52,260 nucleotides of DNA, taken from Bacillota bacterium. GTDB taxonomy: Bacteria > Bacillota > UBA994 > UBA5500. Shown here one piece after another: positions 23,144-31,860 of this stretch (position 1 is its first letter; each line of letters begins with the position of its first letter). The stretch spans positions 1 to 52,260 of the forward strand of contig JAKOXL010000048.1 of NCBI GenBank assembly GCA_029781045.1. Direction: 5' to 3'. Below the pieces are notes generated by a model, which searched no databases, had not been told where the DNA came from, and saw nothing but the letters and a program-made list of their open reading frames with translations. Both the position numbers and the translations under genes were made by a program.

Positions 23144-25333
23144 TTAGTCTGGCAACAAACCAGCACGTAGACGCCATTCCAACAGGGTATGGCGTTCTTC
23201 CACCTGATTGTTCTTCACCGCAAGAGCTATAGCTTTCTTGGTCCCTACCAATACTACTTGACGTCGAGCCCGGGTAATCGCCGTATAGAGTAGATTGCGC
23301 TGCAGCATGATGTAGTGCTGAGTGGAAACGGGCAGCACGATTACTGGGTACTCGCTGCCTTGGCTCTTGTGCACCGAAATGGCATAGGCTAAGGTCAGTT
23401 CATCCAGCTCGGTAAAATCATATACCACCAGGCGCTCATAGCGGCCTTCAGGATAAACCACGGCCAACTCCTGCTCTTCCAGATCAATGGCCTGGATGCG
23501 CCCGATGTCTCCGTTGAAGACCTGTTTCTTATAGTTATTGCGGATTTGCATCACCTTGTCGCCTAGACGGAAACGCTGAAAACCTTGCCGGATCTCGGTT
23601 TTCTGTGGCGACGGGGGATTCAAGCTGCGCTGCAATACCCCATTCAAGTTATCCACCCCGATGGGCGTACGCCGCATAGGAGAAAGCACTTGAATGTCTT
23701 CGATAGGATGGTAGCCATAGGCGGTCGGTAGCCGCTGACGACAGAGCTCCACAACGGTATCTAAGATTCTCAGAGGTTCCGACTCCTCAAGGAAGAAAAA
23801 GTCTTTACCCCTAACATTGAGATAGGGAAATTCTCCCCCATTGACCCGGTGGGCGTTGACCACAATCATGCTCTGGCCCGCCTGTCGAAAGATGGTCTTG
23901 AGACGAACGGTGGGTATGGCTTGAGAGGAGATGATATCTCGCAACACATTGCCTGGACCCACAGAAGGTAACTGGTCAATATCACCAACTAAGACCAATT
24001 GGCAACCTACCGGAATGGCCTTGAGAAAATGGTACATGAGAAGGATGTCGATCATGGACGCTTCATCCAGAATAACCACATCTGCCTCTAGAGGGTTGTC
24101 CTCGTTGCGCCCAAAGATCATTCCCTGGCCTTCCACGAAGTTGTATTCCAGGAGGCGATGAATCGTCTTGGCTTCCACTCCAGTGGTTTCGCTCATGCGT
24201 TTAGCCGCCCGCCCTGTGGGTGCAGCCAAGAGGACACGACGCTGGCGATCACCCATCAGCTGCAATAGGGAGCGTACAATGGTGGTCTTACCGGTACCAG
24301 GGCCACCGGTAATGACCGTAACCCCATTCTGAAGGGCCGTCAGTAGGGCCTGTCGCTGTTCCGGTGCCAGGCGTAAATGCTGTTCCTCTTCCAACACAGC
24401 CAACTCTTGTTCCAGGCCCAAGTCCAACTCCAACTGCCGCGGCTGACGAACCAGTTGGGCCAGTCGTGTGGCCACTCCCTGTTCGGCATAAAAGAAAGGG
24501 GCCAAGTATATTACCCTTTGCCCATCTACGTCGACCAGAAAAATCTCCTTTTGCTGCCGCAGAACGGCACAGGCGGGCGATAGTCGCTCCACATCCACCT
24601 CCAGAATAGCAGCCGCTTCCTGCAAGAACCTGTCCAGCGGATAGGAGGTATGACCTGCATCAGCCAATTGGCCCAGAGTATACTTGATGCCAGCTATAAG
24701 GCGTTCTTGCGAATTAGGGGCAATACCTAGGGACTGGGCCAACTTATCGGCGGTCTTAAAGCCGATGCCGAACACCTCATCGGCCAGCCGGTAAGGGTTC
24801 TCCTCAATCACTTGCCGTGCTCCACTGCCGTAGTGGCGATAGATGCGGGCCGCCAGACTCGGTGACACACCGTAACCCTGTAAGAAGATCATCATGTCGC
24901 GGATCTCGCCCTGCTCAGCAAAAGCCTCTGCGATGGCGGCTGCCTTGGCCGCCCCCAACTTAGGTACCTCCGCTAGGCGCTCCGGATTCTGCTCCAACAC
25001 CTGCAGGGTCTCCAGCCCGAAGTATTCAACGACACGCTTAGCGGTGACTGGACCCACCCCTTTCACTAACCCGGAACCCAGATACTTCTCCAGTCCAGCT
25101 AGGGTTGCTGGCGCCACTGCCAGGTAACTGTCTACTTTAAATTGCCGTCCGTACTCGGGGTGCAAAATCCACTCGCCTTGCATCTGTAGAGTTTCCCCCA
25201 CCGTCAATTGGGGAAAGGTTCCCACGGCGGTTACCAAATCCCGCTGCCCTTGACAACGCAGACGGATAACCGAGTAGAAGTTTTCCTCATTGCGAAAGGT
25301 GATGCGCTCCACGCTGCCGACTAATTGCTCCAC
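23144..25333 (-). CDS. recD2: RecD2-type SF1 DNA helicase (YrrC-like)
   Basis: 729 aa, SF1B 5'-3' helicase involved in replication fork and recombination repair in bacteria lacking RecBC. The N-terminal OB-like region (1-75) and helix-hairpin-helix repeats (KGVGPVTAKRVV, FGIGFKTADKLA) precede the helicase core: Walker A ITGGPGTGKTTIV (about 341-353), Walker B VVILDEASMIDI, LVGDIDQLPSVGPGNVL, and the C-terminal AISVHKSQGSEYP and YTAITRARR. The length is normal for RecD2. The GTG at 25333 is chosen (AGGAGG at 8 bases); an in-frame GTG at 25342 overlaps that site. It lies just downstream of the candidate structured RNA. Confidence 0.95.
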   Translation of the reverse strand: MEQLVGSVERITFRNEENFYSVIRLRCQGQRDLVTAVGTFPQLTVGETLQMQGEWILHPEYGRQFKVDSYLAVAPATLAGLEKYLGSGLVKGVGPVTAKRVVEYFGLETLQVLEQNPERLAEVPKLGAAKAAAIAEAFAEQGEIRDMMIFLQGYGVSPSLAARIYRHYGSGARQVIEENPYRLADEVFGIGFKTADKLAQSLGIAPNSQERLIAGIKYTLGQLADAGHTSYPLDRFLQEAAAILEVDVERLSPACAVLRQQKEIFLVDVDGQRVIYLAPFFYAEQGVATRLAQLVRQPRQLELDLGLEQELAVLEEEQHLRLAPEQRQALLTALQNGVTVITGGPGTGKTTIVRSLLQLMGDRQRRVLLAAPTGRAAKRMSETTGVEAKTIHRLLEYNFVEGQGMIFGRNEDNPLEADVVILDEASMIDILLMYHFLKAIPVGCQLVLVGDIDQLPSVGPGNVLRDIISSQAIPTVRLKTIFRQAGQSMIVVNAHRVNGGEFPYLNVRGKDFFFLEESEPLRILDTVVELCRQRLPTAYGYHPIEDIQVLSPMRRTPIGVDNLNGVLQRSLNPPSPQKTEIRQGFQRFRLGDKVMQIRNNYKKQVFNGDIGRIQAIDLEEQELAVVYPEGRYERLVVYDFTELDELTLAYAISVHKSQGSEYPVIVLPVSTQHYIMLQRNLLYTAITRARRQVVLVGTKKAIALAVKNNQVEERHTLLEWRLRAGLLPD

Positions 25334-25437
25334 CGCTACCACCTCCTGTTCCTGGGCGCCAACATTCTACAAGTCTTTTGTTAAACGCCCACCGGGTAAA
25401 CTCCTGCTTCTGGCAGCGCCGGCCCCGTGAGGGGAGC

Positions 25438-25475
25438 AAAAAAAAGAGCCCTACTTGTGGGCCTGAAGTAGGGCT
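25438..25475 (-). terminator. Rho-independent terminator ending the candidate RNA
   Basis: Stem AGCCCTACTT/AAGTAGGGCT with a 9-base loop, followed on the minus strand by C and eight T. It ends about 105 bases before the recD2 start, so it terminates a transcript that begins upstream, or acts as an attenuator for recD2. Confidence 0.9.
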
Positions 25476-25621
25476 GGTGAGGATTTTAGGAGCCGCTATC
25501 AGTTGTTGCGTTAACAGCTTGGGGGGCTTCGCCACAACTCGGGGCTAGTGTTAGCTCCGCACGCTGCTCCTAACCTTGGGTAAATTGGGGTATTTGGGGT
25601 TGTTCATCTGGTGTTTACTTT
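25438..25621 (-). ncRNA. Candidate structured non-coding RNA or recD2 leader (three-way junction)
   Basis: No gene fits this stretch. On the minus strand a closing helix (25563-25573 with 25486-25496: TTAGGAGCAGC with GCGGCTCCTAA, one mismatch) encloses two hairpins. P3 is at 25540-25559 (CGG-A-GCTA, loop ACAC, TAGC-C-CCG). P2 is at 25501-25539 (AGTTGTGGCG with CGCAACAACT, one G-A mismatch, 19-base loop). The terminator at 25438-25475 follows directly. An extended -10 promoter at 25628 would start a transcript of about 185 bases. A short frame inside (MNNPKYPNLPKVRSS) lacks a ribosome site. It may be a free small RNA or a recD2 attenuator. Known Bacillota RNAs near com genes, such as the raiA motif, should be compared; I could not identify the family. 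Confidence 0.6.
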
Positions 25622-25627
25622 GGCTAC

Positions 25628-25648
25628 ATAATAGCACAAGATTCGACA
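25628..25648 (-). promoter_or_regulatory. Extended -10 promoter with a Spo0A-box-like site
   Basis: Minus strand: TGTCGAA (25642-25648), 8 bases, then TATTAT (25628-25633) with TG one base before it (extended -10). No -35 match is seen. A single TGTCGAA is expected several times by chance in a window of this size, so the Spo0A reading is weak; the promoter itself is supported by the terminator-bounded structured segment downstream. Confidence 0.45.
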
Positions 25649-25693
25649 GAGGCGAATAATTCAAGGGTCTCAAAAATCGAACCATTCCAGAAC

Positions 25694-26152
25694 CTATGTG
25701 GGACTTTCTTCTAGGACTATAGTCCCAGGCGGCACAGTGCCAGTGGGCAGCAACATTTGCTCCAGAGCTTGAAGCGCAGTAAGAGGTGTGTTGTGTTGCA
25801 CCATGTCGAAGAACCAAAGCACTTGACCACGGACCCGATTCATACTCTTGCCTATGTCGGTCACCTGGGATTGGAAGTATAACTCCGGGTGACTGTGCTG
25901 CCAACGCTGCACTATGCGTTGTTCGGCTTGTGCTTCATCACTAGCCAGAATCCAGATTTCCACTAGACGAAGATGGCTTACCTGCGAAAATAAACGGCAG
26001 ACCGTACGTAGAAAGGGATCTAACCACGACTCTGCCTGTTCCACTCTGAGCATTATACTGACTGTTACCTGCTGCTCCGGATTTACTATGTATAAAACCC
26101 ATACCACCCATGCCACCAGCAACAGAACGCCGATAAGAGTAACCCAGAACAT
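25694..26152 (-). CDS. Hypothetical single-pass membrane protein
   Basis: 152 aa, not recognised. An N-terminal hydrophobic segment (FWVTLIGVLLLVAWVVWVLY, about residues 2-25) would anchor it, followed by a soluble domain of alternating strand and helix (VTVSIMLRVEQAESWLDPFL, VEIWILASDEAQAEQRIV). That order resembles small membrane-anchored proteins with a ferredoxin-like fold, but no family is claimed. The ATG at 26152 follows GAGGTGG. It lies 69 bases downstream of degU and may share its transcript. Confidence 0.65.
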   Translation of the reverse strand: MFWVTLIGVLLLVAWVVWVLYIVNPEQQVTVSIMLRVEQAESWLDPFLRTVCRLFSQVSHLRLVEIWILASDEAQAEQRIVQRWQHSHPELYFQSQVTDIGKSMNRVRGQVLWFFDMVQHNTPLTALQALEQMLLPTGTVPPGTIVLEESPT

Positions 26153-26221
26153 AGCACCACCTCTTTCTGACCGCAAATTGGGAGGTGCTATATAGTATGT
26201 AGCTGGCAGGCAAAGTGCTAG

Positions 26222-26890
26222 TTATTTGATGCTGACAAGTTTAAGCTTTACTCCCTGTACAACGGCTTGCGTACGATCTTTGACATCTAGCTTCCGCAGG
26301 ATACTGCTAACATGATTCTTAACAGTCTTCTCACTGATGAACAACTCGGTGGCTATCCTCAGATTGGAATAACCCTGGGCCATTAGGTTTAGTACTTCCA
26401 GCTCCCGGGGACTCAGCAACTGCTGAGCTGCCACCGCTGGCGCGCTTGTGGCCGCCGGCTCCTCAGAGAGGCGAGCAAACTCCTTCATCAGTTTATCTCC
26501 CAAGCCGGGATTGACTACCGAACCGCCCACAGCCACCGTGCGAATGGCCTCACATAGCCGGAGGGGTTCCACATCCTTCAGCAAATAGCCGGCCGCACCT
26601 GCCCGCACCACTTCGAACAGGTACTCCGTATCATCGTGAATAGTCAATACCAGAATATTAACCTCCGGATAGCGGGCCTTGATGCGCCGAGTAGCCTCGA
26701 TACCATTGCCTCCGGGCATATTAATATCCATCAGAATCACATCGGGGCTTACCTCTCCCAGAGCTAACATGGCTTCCACTGAATTGCCGGCTTCACCTAC
26801 TATCCGGAAATCGGGCTCCAGTTCCAAGATACGGCGCAATCCTTTACGAAATAGTTTGTGGTCATCTACTATGAGAATGTTAATGCACAT
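26222..26890 (-). CDS. degU: DegU-type response regulator (NarL/LuxR family)
   Basis: 222 aa. Receiver domain (1-120): acidic pair VDD at residues 8-10, phosphoacceptor Asp55 in VILMDINMPG, Thr in LVLTIHDD and Lys in YLLKDV. C-terminal LuxR-type HTH (about 158-220): LSPRELEVLNLMAQGYSN and ISEKTVKNHVSSILRKL. It is the partner of DegS in control of competence, motility, exoenzymes and biofilm. The ATG at 26890 overlaps the end region of degS (AAGGAGG inside degS). The degS-degU-comF-flg order is as in B. subtilis. Confidence 0.93.
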   Translation of the reverse strand: MCINILIVDDHKLFRKGLRRILELEPDFRIVGEAGNSVEAMLALGEVSPDVILMDINMPGGNGIEATRRIKARYPEVNILVLTIHDDTEYLFEVVRAGAAGYLLKDVEPLRLCEAIRTVAVGGSVVNPGLGDKLMKEFARLSEEPAATSAPAVAAQQLLSPRELEVLNLMAQGYSNLRIATELFISEKTVKNHVSSILRKLDVKDRTQAVVQGVKLKLVSIK

Positions 26891-26891
26891 A

Positions 26892-28031
26892 CTAATCCGC
26901 CTCCTTAATGGGGACCCTTACCGTTATTCTGGTTCCATGGCCATGCAGCGAACAGATTTGCCAAGTTCCCTGCAACAGCTCAGCCCGCTCCCGCATGCTC
27001 AGCAAGCCAAAATGGTCGCCTTCTCGGTGGAGGGTTTCACTTACATCGAAACCGCAACCATCATCTTTAATCACGATTGTAAGGGCTGCCGTTTCAAACT
27101 CCAGTTTAACTATAGCATGTTGAGCCTTGGCATGTTGACTGACATTGTTCAAGGCTTCTTGGACGATGCGGAAAACGCCTACTTCCATGTGGGCAGGCAA
27201 GCGCTTTTCATAACCAAAGACGGCAAACTCTACGGTTGTGGACGAGTGCTTGTTGAACTCCTCGATAAAACGGCGCAGAGTCGGAACTAGCCCCAGATCA
27301 TCTAAGGTCATGGGACGCAAATCGTAGATTATCTTGCGTATATCTTGCAGACTGGCCCGCACCAGATCCTTCAGATTGCGCAGTTCCTGTCGTACCTGAT
27401 CCGTATCGTTATCCAGCAGCTTTTCACAAATCTCAGCCCTGATAACGACGCTGGCTAGGGTTTGGGCCGGACCATCATGGATATCGCGGGCCACCCGGCG
27501 CCGCTCTTCTTCTTGGGCTTTGATAACTCGCACGCCTAACTGCTGCCGCTGCTGGATACCATCCAAATGGCCTCCCAGATCGTGCAGACTGTTGCGCAGA
27601 TATTGCAGTGCTACTCCCACATGGGTAGCTAGTTTATCGGCCCGTTCCACAGTGGCCTGTAAGTTCCGCAATGAGCACTCCAGCTCGTCCCGTTGAGCCC
27701 GCAACTGGGCTTCCCGCTCTTTCAGCACGAACAATTCCAGCTGAACCACTTGGGCATCTTCGTAGGCATTCCTAATAGCTGCTTCGGAGTGGCTGCGAAA
27801 AGTGCGGCTCACTTCCATAAGCCTTATTCTGGCCTGCCGAAACTGCCGCTCCTTTTCATCCACTTGCCGAATAACCTGCTCAGTGGCCTGTTTCACTTCC
27901 AACAGCTGGGCTTCAACTCGCACATATTCGGTTCTAGCCATTTCCGCGATTTCAAAAATCTCACTCTTACTCTCGTCAATGACATCTACTATCTTGTTGA
28001 TGATCTCGTCCAGCTTGTCGAAAATGGTCAA
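26892..28031 (-). CDS. degS: DegS-type cytoplasmic sensor histidine kinase
   Basis: 379 aa soluble kinase with no membrane segment. The long coiled-coil sensor region (about 1-165) is typical of DegS, followed by the HisKA_3 motif EEERRRVARDIHDGPAQTLA with phosphoacceptor His185, and the HATPase_c region (QEALNNVSQHAKAQH, IKDDGCGFDV, GLLSMRERAELL). The only usable start is TTG 28031; GGGGGTG stands just before it and AGGAGG 17 bases upstream, so translation initiation is not clear-cut. It is directly upstream of degU with one intervening base. Confidence 0.93.
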   Translation of the reverse strand: MTIFDKLDEIINKIVDVIDESKSEIFEIAEMARTEYVRVEAQLLEVKQATEQVIRQVDEKERQFRQARIRLMEVSRTFRSHSEAAIRNAYEDAQVVQLELFVLKEREAQLRAQRDELECSLRNLQATVERADKLATHVGVALQYLRNSLHDLGGHLDGIQQRQQLGVRVIKAQEEERRRVARDIHDGPAQTLASVVIRAEICEKLLDNDTDQVRQELRNLKDLVRASLQDIRKIIYDLRPMTLDDLGLVPTLRRFIEEFNKHSSTTVEFAVFGYEKRLPAHMEVGVFRIVQEALNNVSQHAKAQHAIVKLEFETAALTIVIKDDGCGFDVSETLHREGDHFGLLSMRERAELLQGTWQICSLHGHGTRITVRVPIKEAD

Positions 28032-28100
28032 GCACCCCCAGCCAAAATCCTCCTAATATCTTCTTCTTCCTACCTCTGCTATCCTGCCTGCAGGAACAAG

Positions 28101-28126
28101 AAAAAGGTGGGAAGTTCCCACCTTTT
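28101..28126 (-). terminator. Terminator after metK
   Basis: Perfect 11-bp stem (AAAAGGTGGGA with TTCCCACCTTTT), 3-base loop, then TTTTTC on the minus strand. The stem is symmetrical and could act in both directions. A 12-base palindrome TTTGTCGACAAA sits just upstream (28125-28136). Confidence 0.85.
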
Positions 28127-28149
28127 GTCGACAAATGTAAGTAATTAAC

Positions 28150-29337
28150 TTACAGCTGGGCCTTAAGCTTTTCCACCATGTCAAGGCGCTCCCAAGGCAG
28201 ATCCAGGTCATTACGACCAAAATGTCCATAGGCCGCTACTTGACGGTAAATGGGGCGGCGTAAGTCCAGATTCTTGATGATAGCAGCTGGACGCAAATCA
28301 AAATTGGCTTTGATTAACTCAATGATACGCTCATCGCTTACCTTACCGGTGCCAAAGGTGTCTACCATAATGCTGATTGGCTGGGCCACACCAATGGCAT
28401 AGGCCAGCTGCAACTCACAGCGATCAGCTAGGCCAGCAGCCACCACATTCTTGGCCACATAACGGGCCGCATAGGCAGCAGATCGATCCACCTTGGTGGG
28501 ATCTTTACCAGAGAAGGCACCACCACCATGGCGAGCAACACCACCGTAGGTGTCCACAATTATCTTGCGGCCGGTGAGCCCGGCATCACCTTGGGGCCCG
28601 CCTATCACGAAGCGACCCGTCGGGTTAACCAGAAAGCGGGTACGCTCGTCCAGCAGATGAGCAGGAATAACCGGCTTGATCACATGCTCAATAATGTCGG
28701 CACGGATGGTTTCCAGTTCGATAGAAGGCTTGTGCTGGGCCGATACGATGACCGTATCCACCCTTAGCGGTTTATAACCATCATATTCAACGGTCACCTG
28801 CGTCTTGCCATCGGGGCGCAGGTAGGGAATAACACGGGAACGCCGCACGTCGTCTAACCGCTTAGCCAGTTTGTGAGCTAAGGAAGTGGTTAGTGGCATA
28901 TATTCCTCTGTCTCATTACAGGCGAAACCGAACATCATTCCCTGGTCGCCAGCCCCTATGGTAGAGGCGGCATCCTGCTCCCCTTCGACGCGGGATTCCC
29001 ATGCATCGTCTACTCCCATAGCGATATCAGGGGATTGCTCGTCGATCGAAGTAAGCACGGCGCAAGTATCGCCATCAAAACCGTACTTGGCTCGTGTGTA
29101 ACCGATGTCCTTTATTGTTTCGCGCACCAGGCGAGGAATATCTACATAGCAATTGGTACTAATCTCGCCAACCACCAGCACCATACCGGTAGTGACCGTT
29201 GTCTCGCAGGCCACACGGGCCATCGGATCCAGCGCTAGAATGGCATCCAGCACCGTATCAGAAATCTGATCGGCCACCTTGTCGGGATGTCCGGCAGTGA
29301 CGGATTCAGACGTGAAAAAATAACGGCCTTTTTTCAC
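28150..29337 (-). CDS. metK: S-adenosylmethionine synthetase
   Basis: 395 aa, makes S-adenosylmethionine from methionine and ATP. Signature motifs are [13 protein letters not shown] (N-terminus), [16 protein letters not shown] (about 115-130) and [19 protein letters not shown] (about 250-270). The GTG at 29337 is chosen because AGGGGGG lies 7 bases before it; a TTG at 29343 overlaps that site. A consensus sigma-A promoter is 40 bases upstream. No S-box (SAM-I) riboswitch is possible in the 88-base gap, unlike in many Bacillota. Confidence 0.97.
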   Translation of the reverse strand: MKKGRYFFTSESVTAGHPDKVADQISDTVLDAILALDPMARVACETTVTTGMVLVVGEISTNCYVDIPRLVRETIKDIGYTRAKYGFDGDTCAVLTSIDEQSPDIAMGVDDAWESRVEGEQDAASTIGAGDQGMMFGFACNETEEYMPLTTSLAHKLAKRLDDVRRSRVIPYLRPDGKTQVTVEYDGYKPLRVDTVIVSAQHKPSIELETIRADIIEHVIKPVIPAHLLDERTRFLVNPTGRFVIGGPQGDAGLTGRKIIVDTYGGVARHGGGAFSGKDPTKVDRSAAYAARYVAKNVVAAGLADRCELQLAYAIGVAQPISIMVDTFGTGKVSDERIIELIKANFDLRPAAIIKNLDLRRPIYRQVAAYGHFGRNDLDLPWERLDMVEKLKAQL

Positions 29338-29377
29338 TTGCAACCCCCCTAACTTGGTCTCAGAACTTGTCCACTAT

Positions 29378-29406
29378 ATAATAAAGGCAATTTCACTACA
29401 TGTCAA
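29378..29406 (-). promoter_or_regulatory. Sigma-A promoter of metK
   Basis: Minus strand: TTGACA (29401-29406), 17-base spacer, TATTAT (29378-29383). The -35 box abuts the T-tract of the upstream gene's terminator. Confidence 0.8.
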
Positions 29407-29440
29407 ACGAAAACAACAGCTGATTCTATCCCAGCTGTTG
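29405..29440 (-). terminator. Terminator of the small export-like gene
   Basis: Stem CAACAGCTG/CAGCTGTTG with 9-base loop, then TTTTCGTTT on the minus strand. The stem includes the last codons and the stop of the gene at 29426. Confidence 0.8.
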
Positions 29441-29887
29441 CGTCAAGAAAGTTACTATGAGACCCGCCACCAAGTTGCCCGCAGCTATGGCCGTGAGGGC
29501 CGTACGGATTGGAAAACCCAGCAAACCAGCGATCATTGAGCCAGTCCAAACCCCGGTGCCAGGTAGAGGAACAGCTACGAACAGAAACAGGCCTAGAGTC
29601 TTATATTTGTGTAACCCTTGGGCCTTGCGCAGAGACCGCTGTTCCAGCCAGCGTCCAAAGCGAGACCAGCGCCTTGAACGTTTGGCCCCTTTCACTAAAG
29701 GCCTAATCAGGTAAACAAGCGGTAATACTGGCACTAGACTACCCAGATAACTGATCACAAACGCTTCCGTTAGGGACATGCCTAACGCCACACCCACCGG
29801 CACCGCCCCCCTTAACTCTACGGCCGGCATCATGGCTATCATCAAGACAGTGAGTTCGCGCGAGATAAAACCAAGCAGGCTCCCCAT
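29426..29887 (-). CDS. Small multidrug-export-like (PF06695) membrane protein
   Basis: 153 aa with about four hydrophobic segments. Family features are MMPAVELRGAVPVGVALGM (about 19-37) and VAVPLPGTGVWTGSMIAGL (about 107-125); the paired P-x-x-E-x-R-x-x-P and P-L-P-G-T-G motifs are diagnostic of this family. The name comes from an old export observation and the substrate is unknown. The ATG at 29887 follows GGGGGAGGG. Confidence 0.85.
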   Translation of the reverse strand: MGSLLGFISRELTVLMIAMMPAVELRGAVPVGVALGMSLTEAFVISYLGSLVPVLPLVYLIRPLVKGAKRSRRWSRFGRWLEQRSLRKAQGLHKYKTLGLFLFVAVPLPGTGVWTGSMIAGLLGFPIRTALTAIAAGNLVAGLIVTFLTQQLG

Positions 29888-29994
29888 GGCCCTCCCCCCT
29901 AATCCTCCATTACCGTGGGTGCGCCAGCGCGCGGCAATAGGCCTTGCTTAAACTCAGTTTAGCATTCTTGTTAAGTCCATCACAACCAATGGGT

Positions 29995-30852
29995 CTAGCG
30001 CGACTCCAGAATCTGGGCAGGATAAAAGGCTACTCCCAACATACCAGGACCACCATGTACCGCCAAGGCCGCACTTAGTTCCACAACGAACCCTCTGCCA
30101 ATGCTAACCTTCTTCTGTAACCGCTCGTATAGTTCCTGGGCCTGTTCGGGGGCATCGGTGTGCTGAACCGCCAAGACTAGTGGGCCGGCACTGGCCGCCT
30201 CTAGTACCAGCGACTCCATTTTGCTGATAGCCCCCTGCCAGCTGCGCGCCTTATCGCTAACAACCACCAGACCGTCTTCAGCAGTCAGCACTACTTTAAT
30301 ATTCAAGAGACCGCCTAACAATGCCTGGGCCAAGCTTACTCGACCACTACGACGCAGGTGCTGCAAGGTAGGTAGAGCAAGGTAGACGCGATTGTTAGTG
30401 CGGATCTGCTCCAGTAAACACAGCACCTCTTCTCGGGTTTTGCCGGCCTTTACGGCCTCGGCTGCAGCCAGTGCCTGAAATCCCGTGCCCATTGCGGTGG
30501 TAGCGCTGTCAAAAACAGTTACCGCCCCCTCTGGCAGCATTTCAGCGGCCATCTGGGCACTGGCACAGGTTCCACTGGCTTTGGATGTGACTAGCACGGC
30601 AATGATTTGCTTCCCTTGTCTGACCAAGGGTTCAAAAACCTCAAGAAAGTCGCCGGGGGAAGGTTGGGACGTAGTAAGCAGCACCCCCTGCCGCTGCAAC
30701 TGATACAAGTCGGCACTATCGATATCGATGCCCTCCCGTAAGCTGCGATCGGGCAGTTGAACCCATAGGGGTAATATGGTTAGGGGCAGATCTCCGACTA
30801 CGTCAGAAGGCAAGCTAGCTGCCGAGTCGGTCACTATATGCAAATCGCTCAT
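29995..30852 (-). CDS. DegV family fatty-acid-binding protein
   Basis: 285 aa. N-terminal IVTDSAASLPSDV and the segment TSQPSPGDFLEVFEPLV (about 60-77) are typical; VFDSATTAMGTGFQALAAA and LQHLRRSGRVS follow. DegV/FakB-type proteins bind a fatty acid and present it to kinase FakA; no fakA is in this window. The ATG at 30852 follows GGAGG. Many Bacillota carry several DegV paralogs, so the cargo cannot be told. Confidence 0.92.
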   Translation of the reverse strand: MSDLHIVTDSAASLPSDVVGDLPLTILPLWVQLPDRSLREGIDIDSADLYQLQRQGVLLTTSQPSPGDFLEVFEPLVRQGKQIIAVLVTSKASGTCASAQMAAEMLPEGAVTVFDSATTAMGTGFQALAAAEAVKAGKTREEVLCLLEQIRTNNRVYLALPTLQHLRRSGRVSLAQALLGGLLNIKVVLTAEDGLVVVSDKARSWQGAISKMESLVLEAASAGPLVLAVQHTDAPEQAQELYERLQKKVSIGRGFVVELSAALAVHGGPGMLGVAFYPAQILESR

Positions 30853-30950
30853 TTTCTTTCCTCCTTTTCACTGGTCCAAGAGGAGCCTTTACTATCTATA
30901 TAGACGGGGTACTGCTCCGGAAGTGTTGCCCCTAATCCTAGTATTTGCCG

Positions 30951-30989
30951 AAAAGAAAAAAAGCCCCAGCAGCTATCGCCACTGGAGCT
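30951..30989 (-). terminator. Terminator after the Rossmann-MCP gene
   Basis: Stem AGCTCCAG/CTGGGGCT (one G-T pair) with a 12-base loop, then seven T and CTTTT on the minus strand, 17 bases past the stop. Confidence 0.85.
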
Positions 30990-31005
30990 CTAGTAGTCAA
31001 GAGAG

Positions 31006-31860
31006 CTATCGTAATTGCTCTGCCACCGCACCTAGCTGTTGGATGAGATCTGCCAACTGTTGCAAGGCCCCATAAATCTCGGCGGTAGCAGTAGCCTGGG
31101 ATTCGGCCACTTCCGAGGAAGCAACCACACCGTCGAGAATAGACTTCACCGAGTCCAGAGTCTGCTGGAGCGATTTGCTTATGTTCTCTGCCGATTCATT
31201 GCTGGTTTGAGCCAGTTTACGTACTTCGCTGGCCACTACTGCGAACCCTTGCCCCTGCTCACCCACACGCGCCGCTTCAATGGCGGCGTTAAGTCCGATC
31301 ATACGGGTCTTGTTGGCCACTTGCCGCAAGAAACCAAGGACCTCTTCCACTTCACCCAAAGATTGCTCAGTTTGGGTGGCCGCTGCCGCCAGCTGTTGGC
31401 CGGAGGCGGCTAAGTCGGCCGATGTGCGCTGCAAGGTTTCCATGGCACTAGTGATTCGCTCGCTCACTTGGGTGGCCTGTTTGGCCAGGTTCTCGACATC
31501 GCTGGCGCGGGTCGTGAGGGCAACATTCACTTGCTCACGGGCGTTGACAAGTTCCATCATTACGTGGGCGGCTTGGGCGCCCACCAACTGGGTCGCAGGA
31601 TGTTTCATTGCCTCCAATCGGGCCAGAACATCGGCACGACCGGTGGCCTCGATGATAACATCGATATCGGCTCTGTTGGCCAGCGGATCTATACTGGTTA
31701 AGGTCGGTATCCCTAAGCTACGGGCTAAAACCATACCCGGAGCATCCGTGCGCAGGTCAACCACATTAACTACCTGCACCGCCTTAAGAGTTGCCAAGGC
31801 TGCCAAAATGGCTCGCCCACCGGCTCCGCCACCAACAATGGCTATTCTGTGTTTCTGCAT
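31006..31860 (-). CDS. Soluble Rossmann-fold / chemoreceptor signalling-domain fusion
   Basis: 284 aa with an uncommon layout. Residues 1-110 look like an NAD(P)- or nucleotide-binding Rossmann fold: [19 protein letters not shown] (glycine-rich loop), VVNVVDLR at the end of the second strand, [10 protein letters not shown]. Residues 120-284 are an MCP signalling hairpin with [20 protein letters not shown] and [19 protein letters not shown]. There is no membrane segment and no HAMP domain. It could sense redox or cofactor state and report to CheA/CheW, or may have lost chemotaxis function. The ATG at 31860 has GGGGGTGG 5 bases upstream; a GTG three codons earlier is less likely. Confidence 0.85.
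   Translation of the reverse strand: MQKHRIAIVGGGAGGRAILAALATLKAVQVVNVVDLRTDAPGMVLARSLGIPTLTSIDPLANRADIDVIIEATGRADVLARLEAMKHPATQLVGAQAAHVMMELVNAREQVNVALTTRASDVENLAKQATQVSERITSAMETLQRTSADLAASGQQLAAAATQTEQSLGEVEEVLGFLRQVANKTRMIGLNAAIEAARVGEQGQGFAVVASEVRKLAQTSNESAENISKSLQQTLDSVKSILDGVVASSEVAESQATATAEIYGALQQLADLIQQLGAVAEQLR

Noticed and set aside
25566-25622. Tiny peptide frame (MNNPKYPNLPKVRSS) within the candidate RNA
   Set aside because: No ribosome site precedes the ATG, and its stop lies within a paired helix.
28125-28136. TTTGTCGACAAA palindrome between metK and degS as a Spo0A operator
   Set aside because: Too short to separate from chance, and it precedes the metK terminator rather than a promoter.
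29338-29425. SAM riboswitch before metK
   Set aside because: The gap is only 88 bases and is filled by a terminator and a sigma-A promoter.
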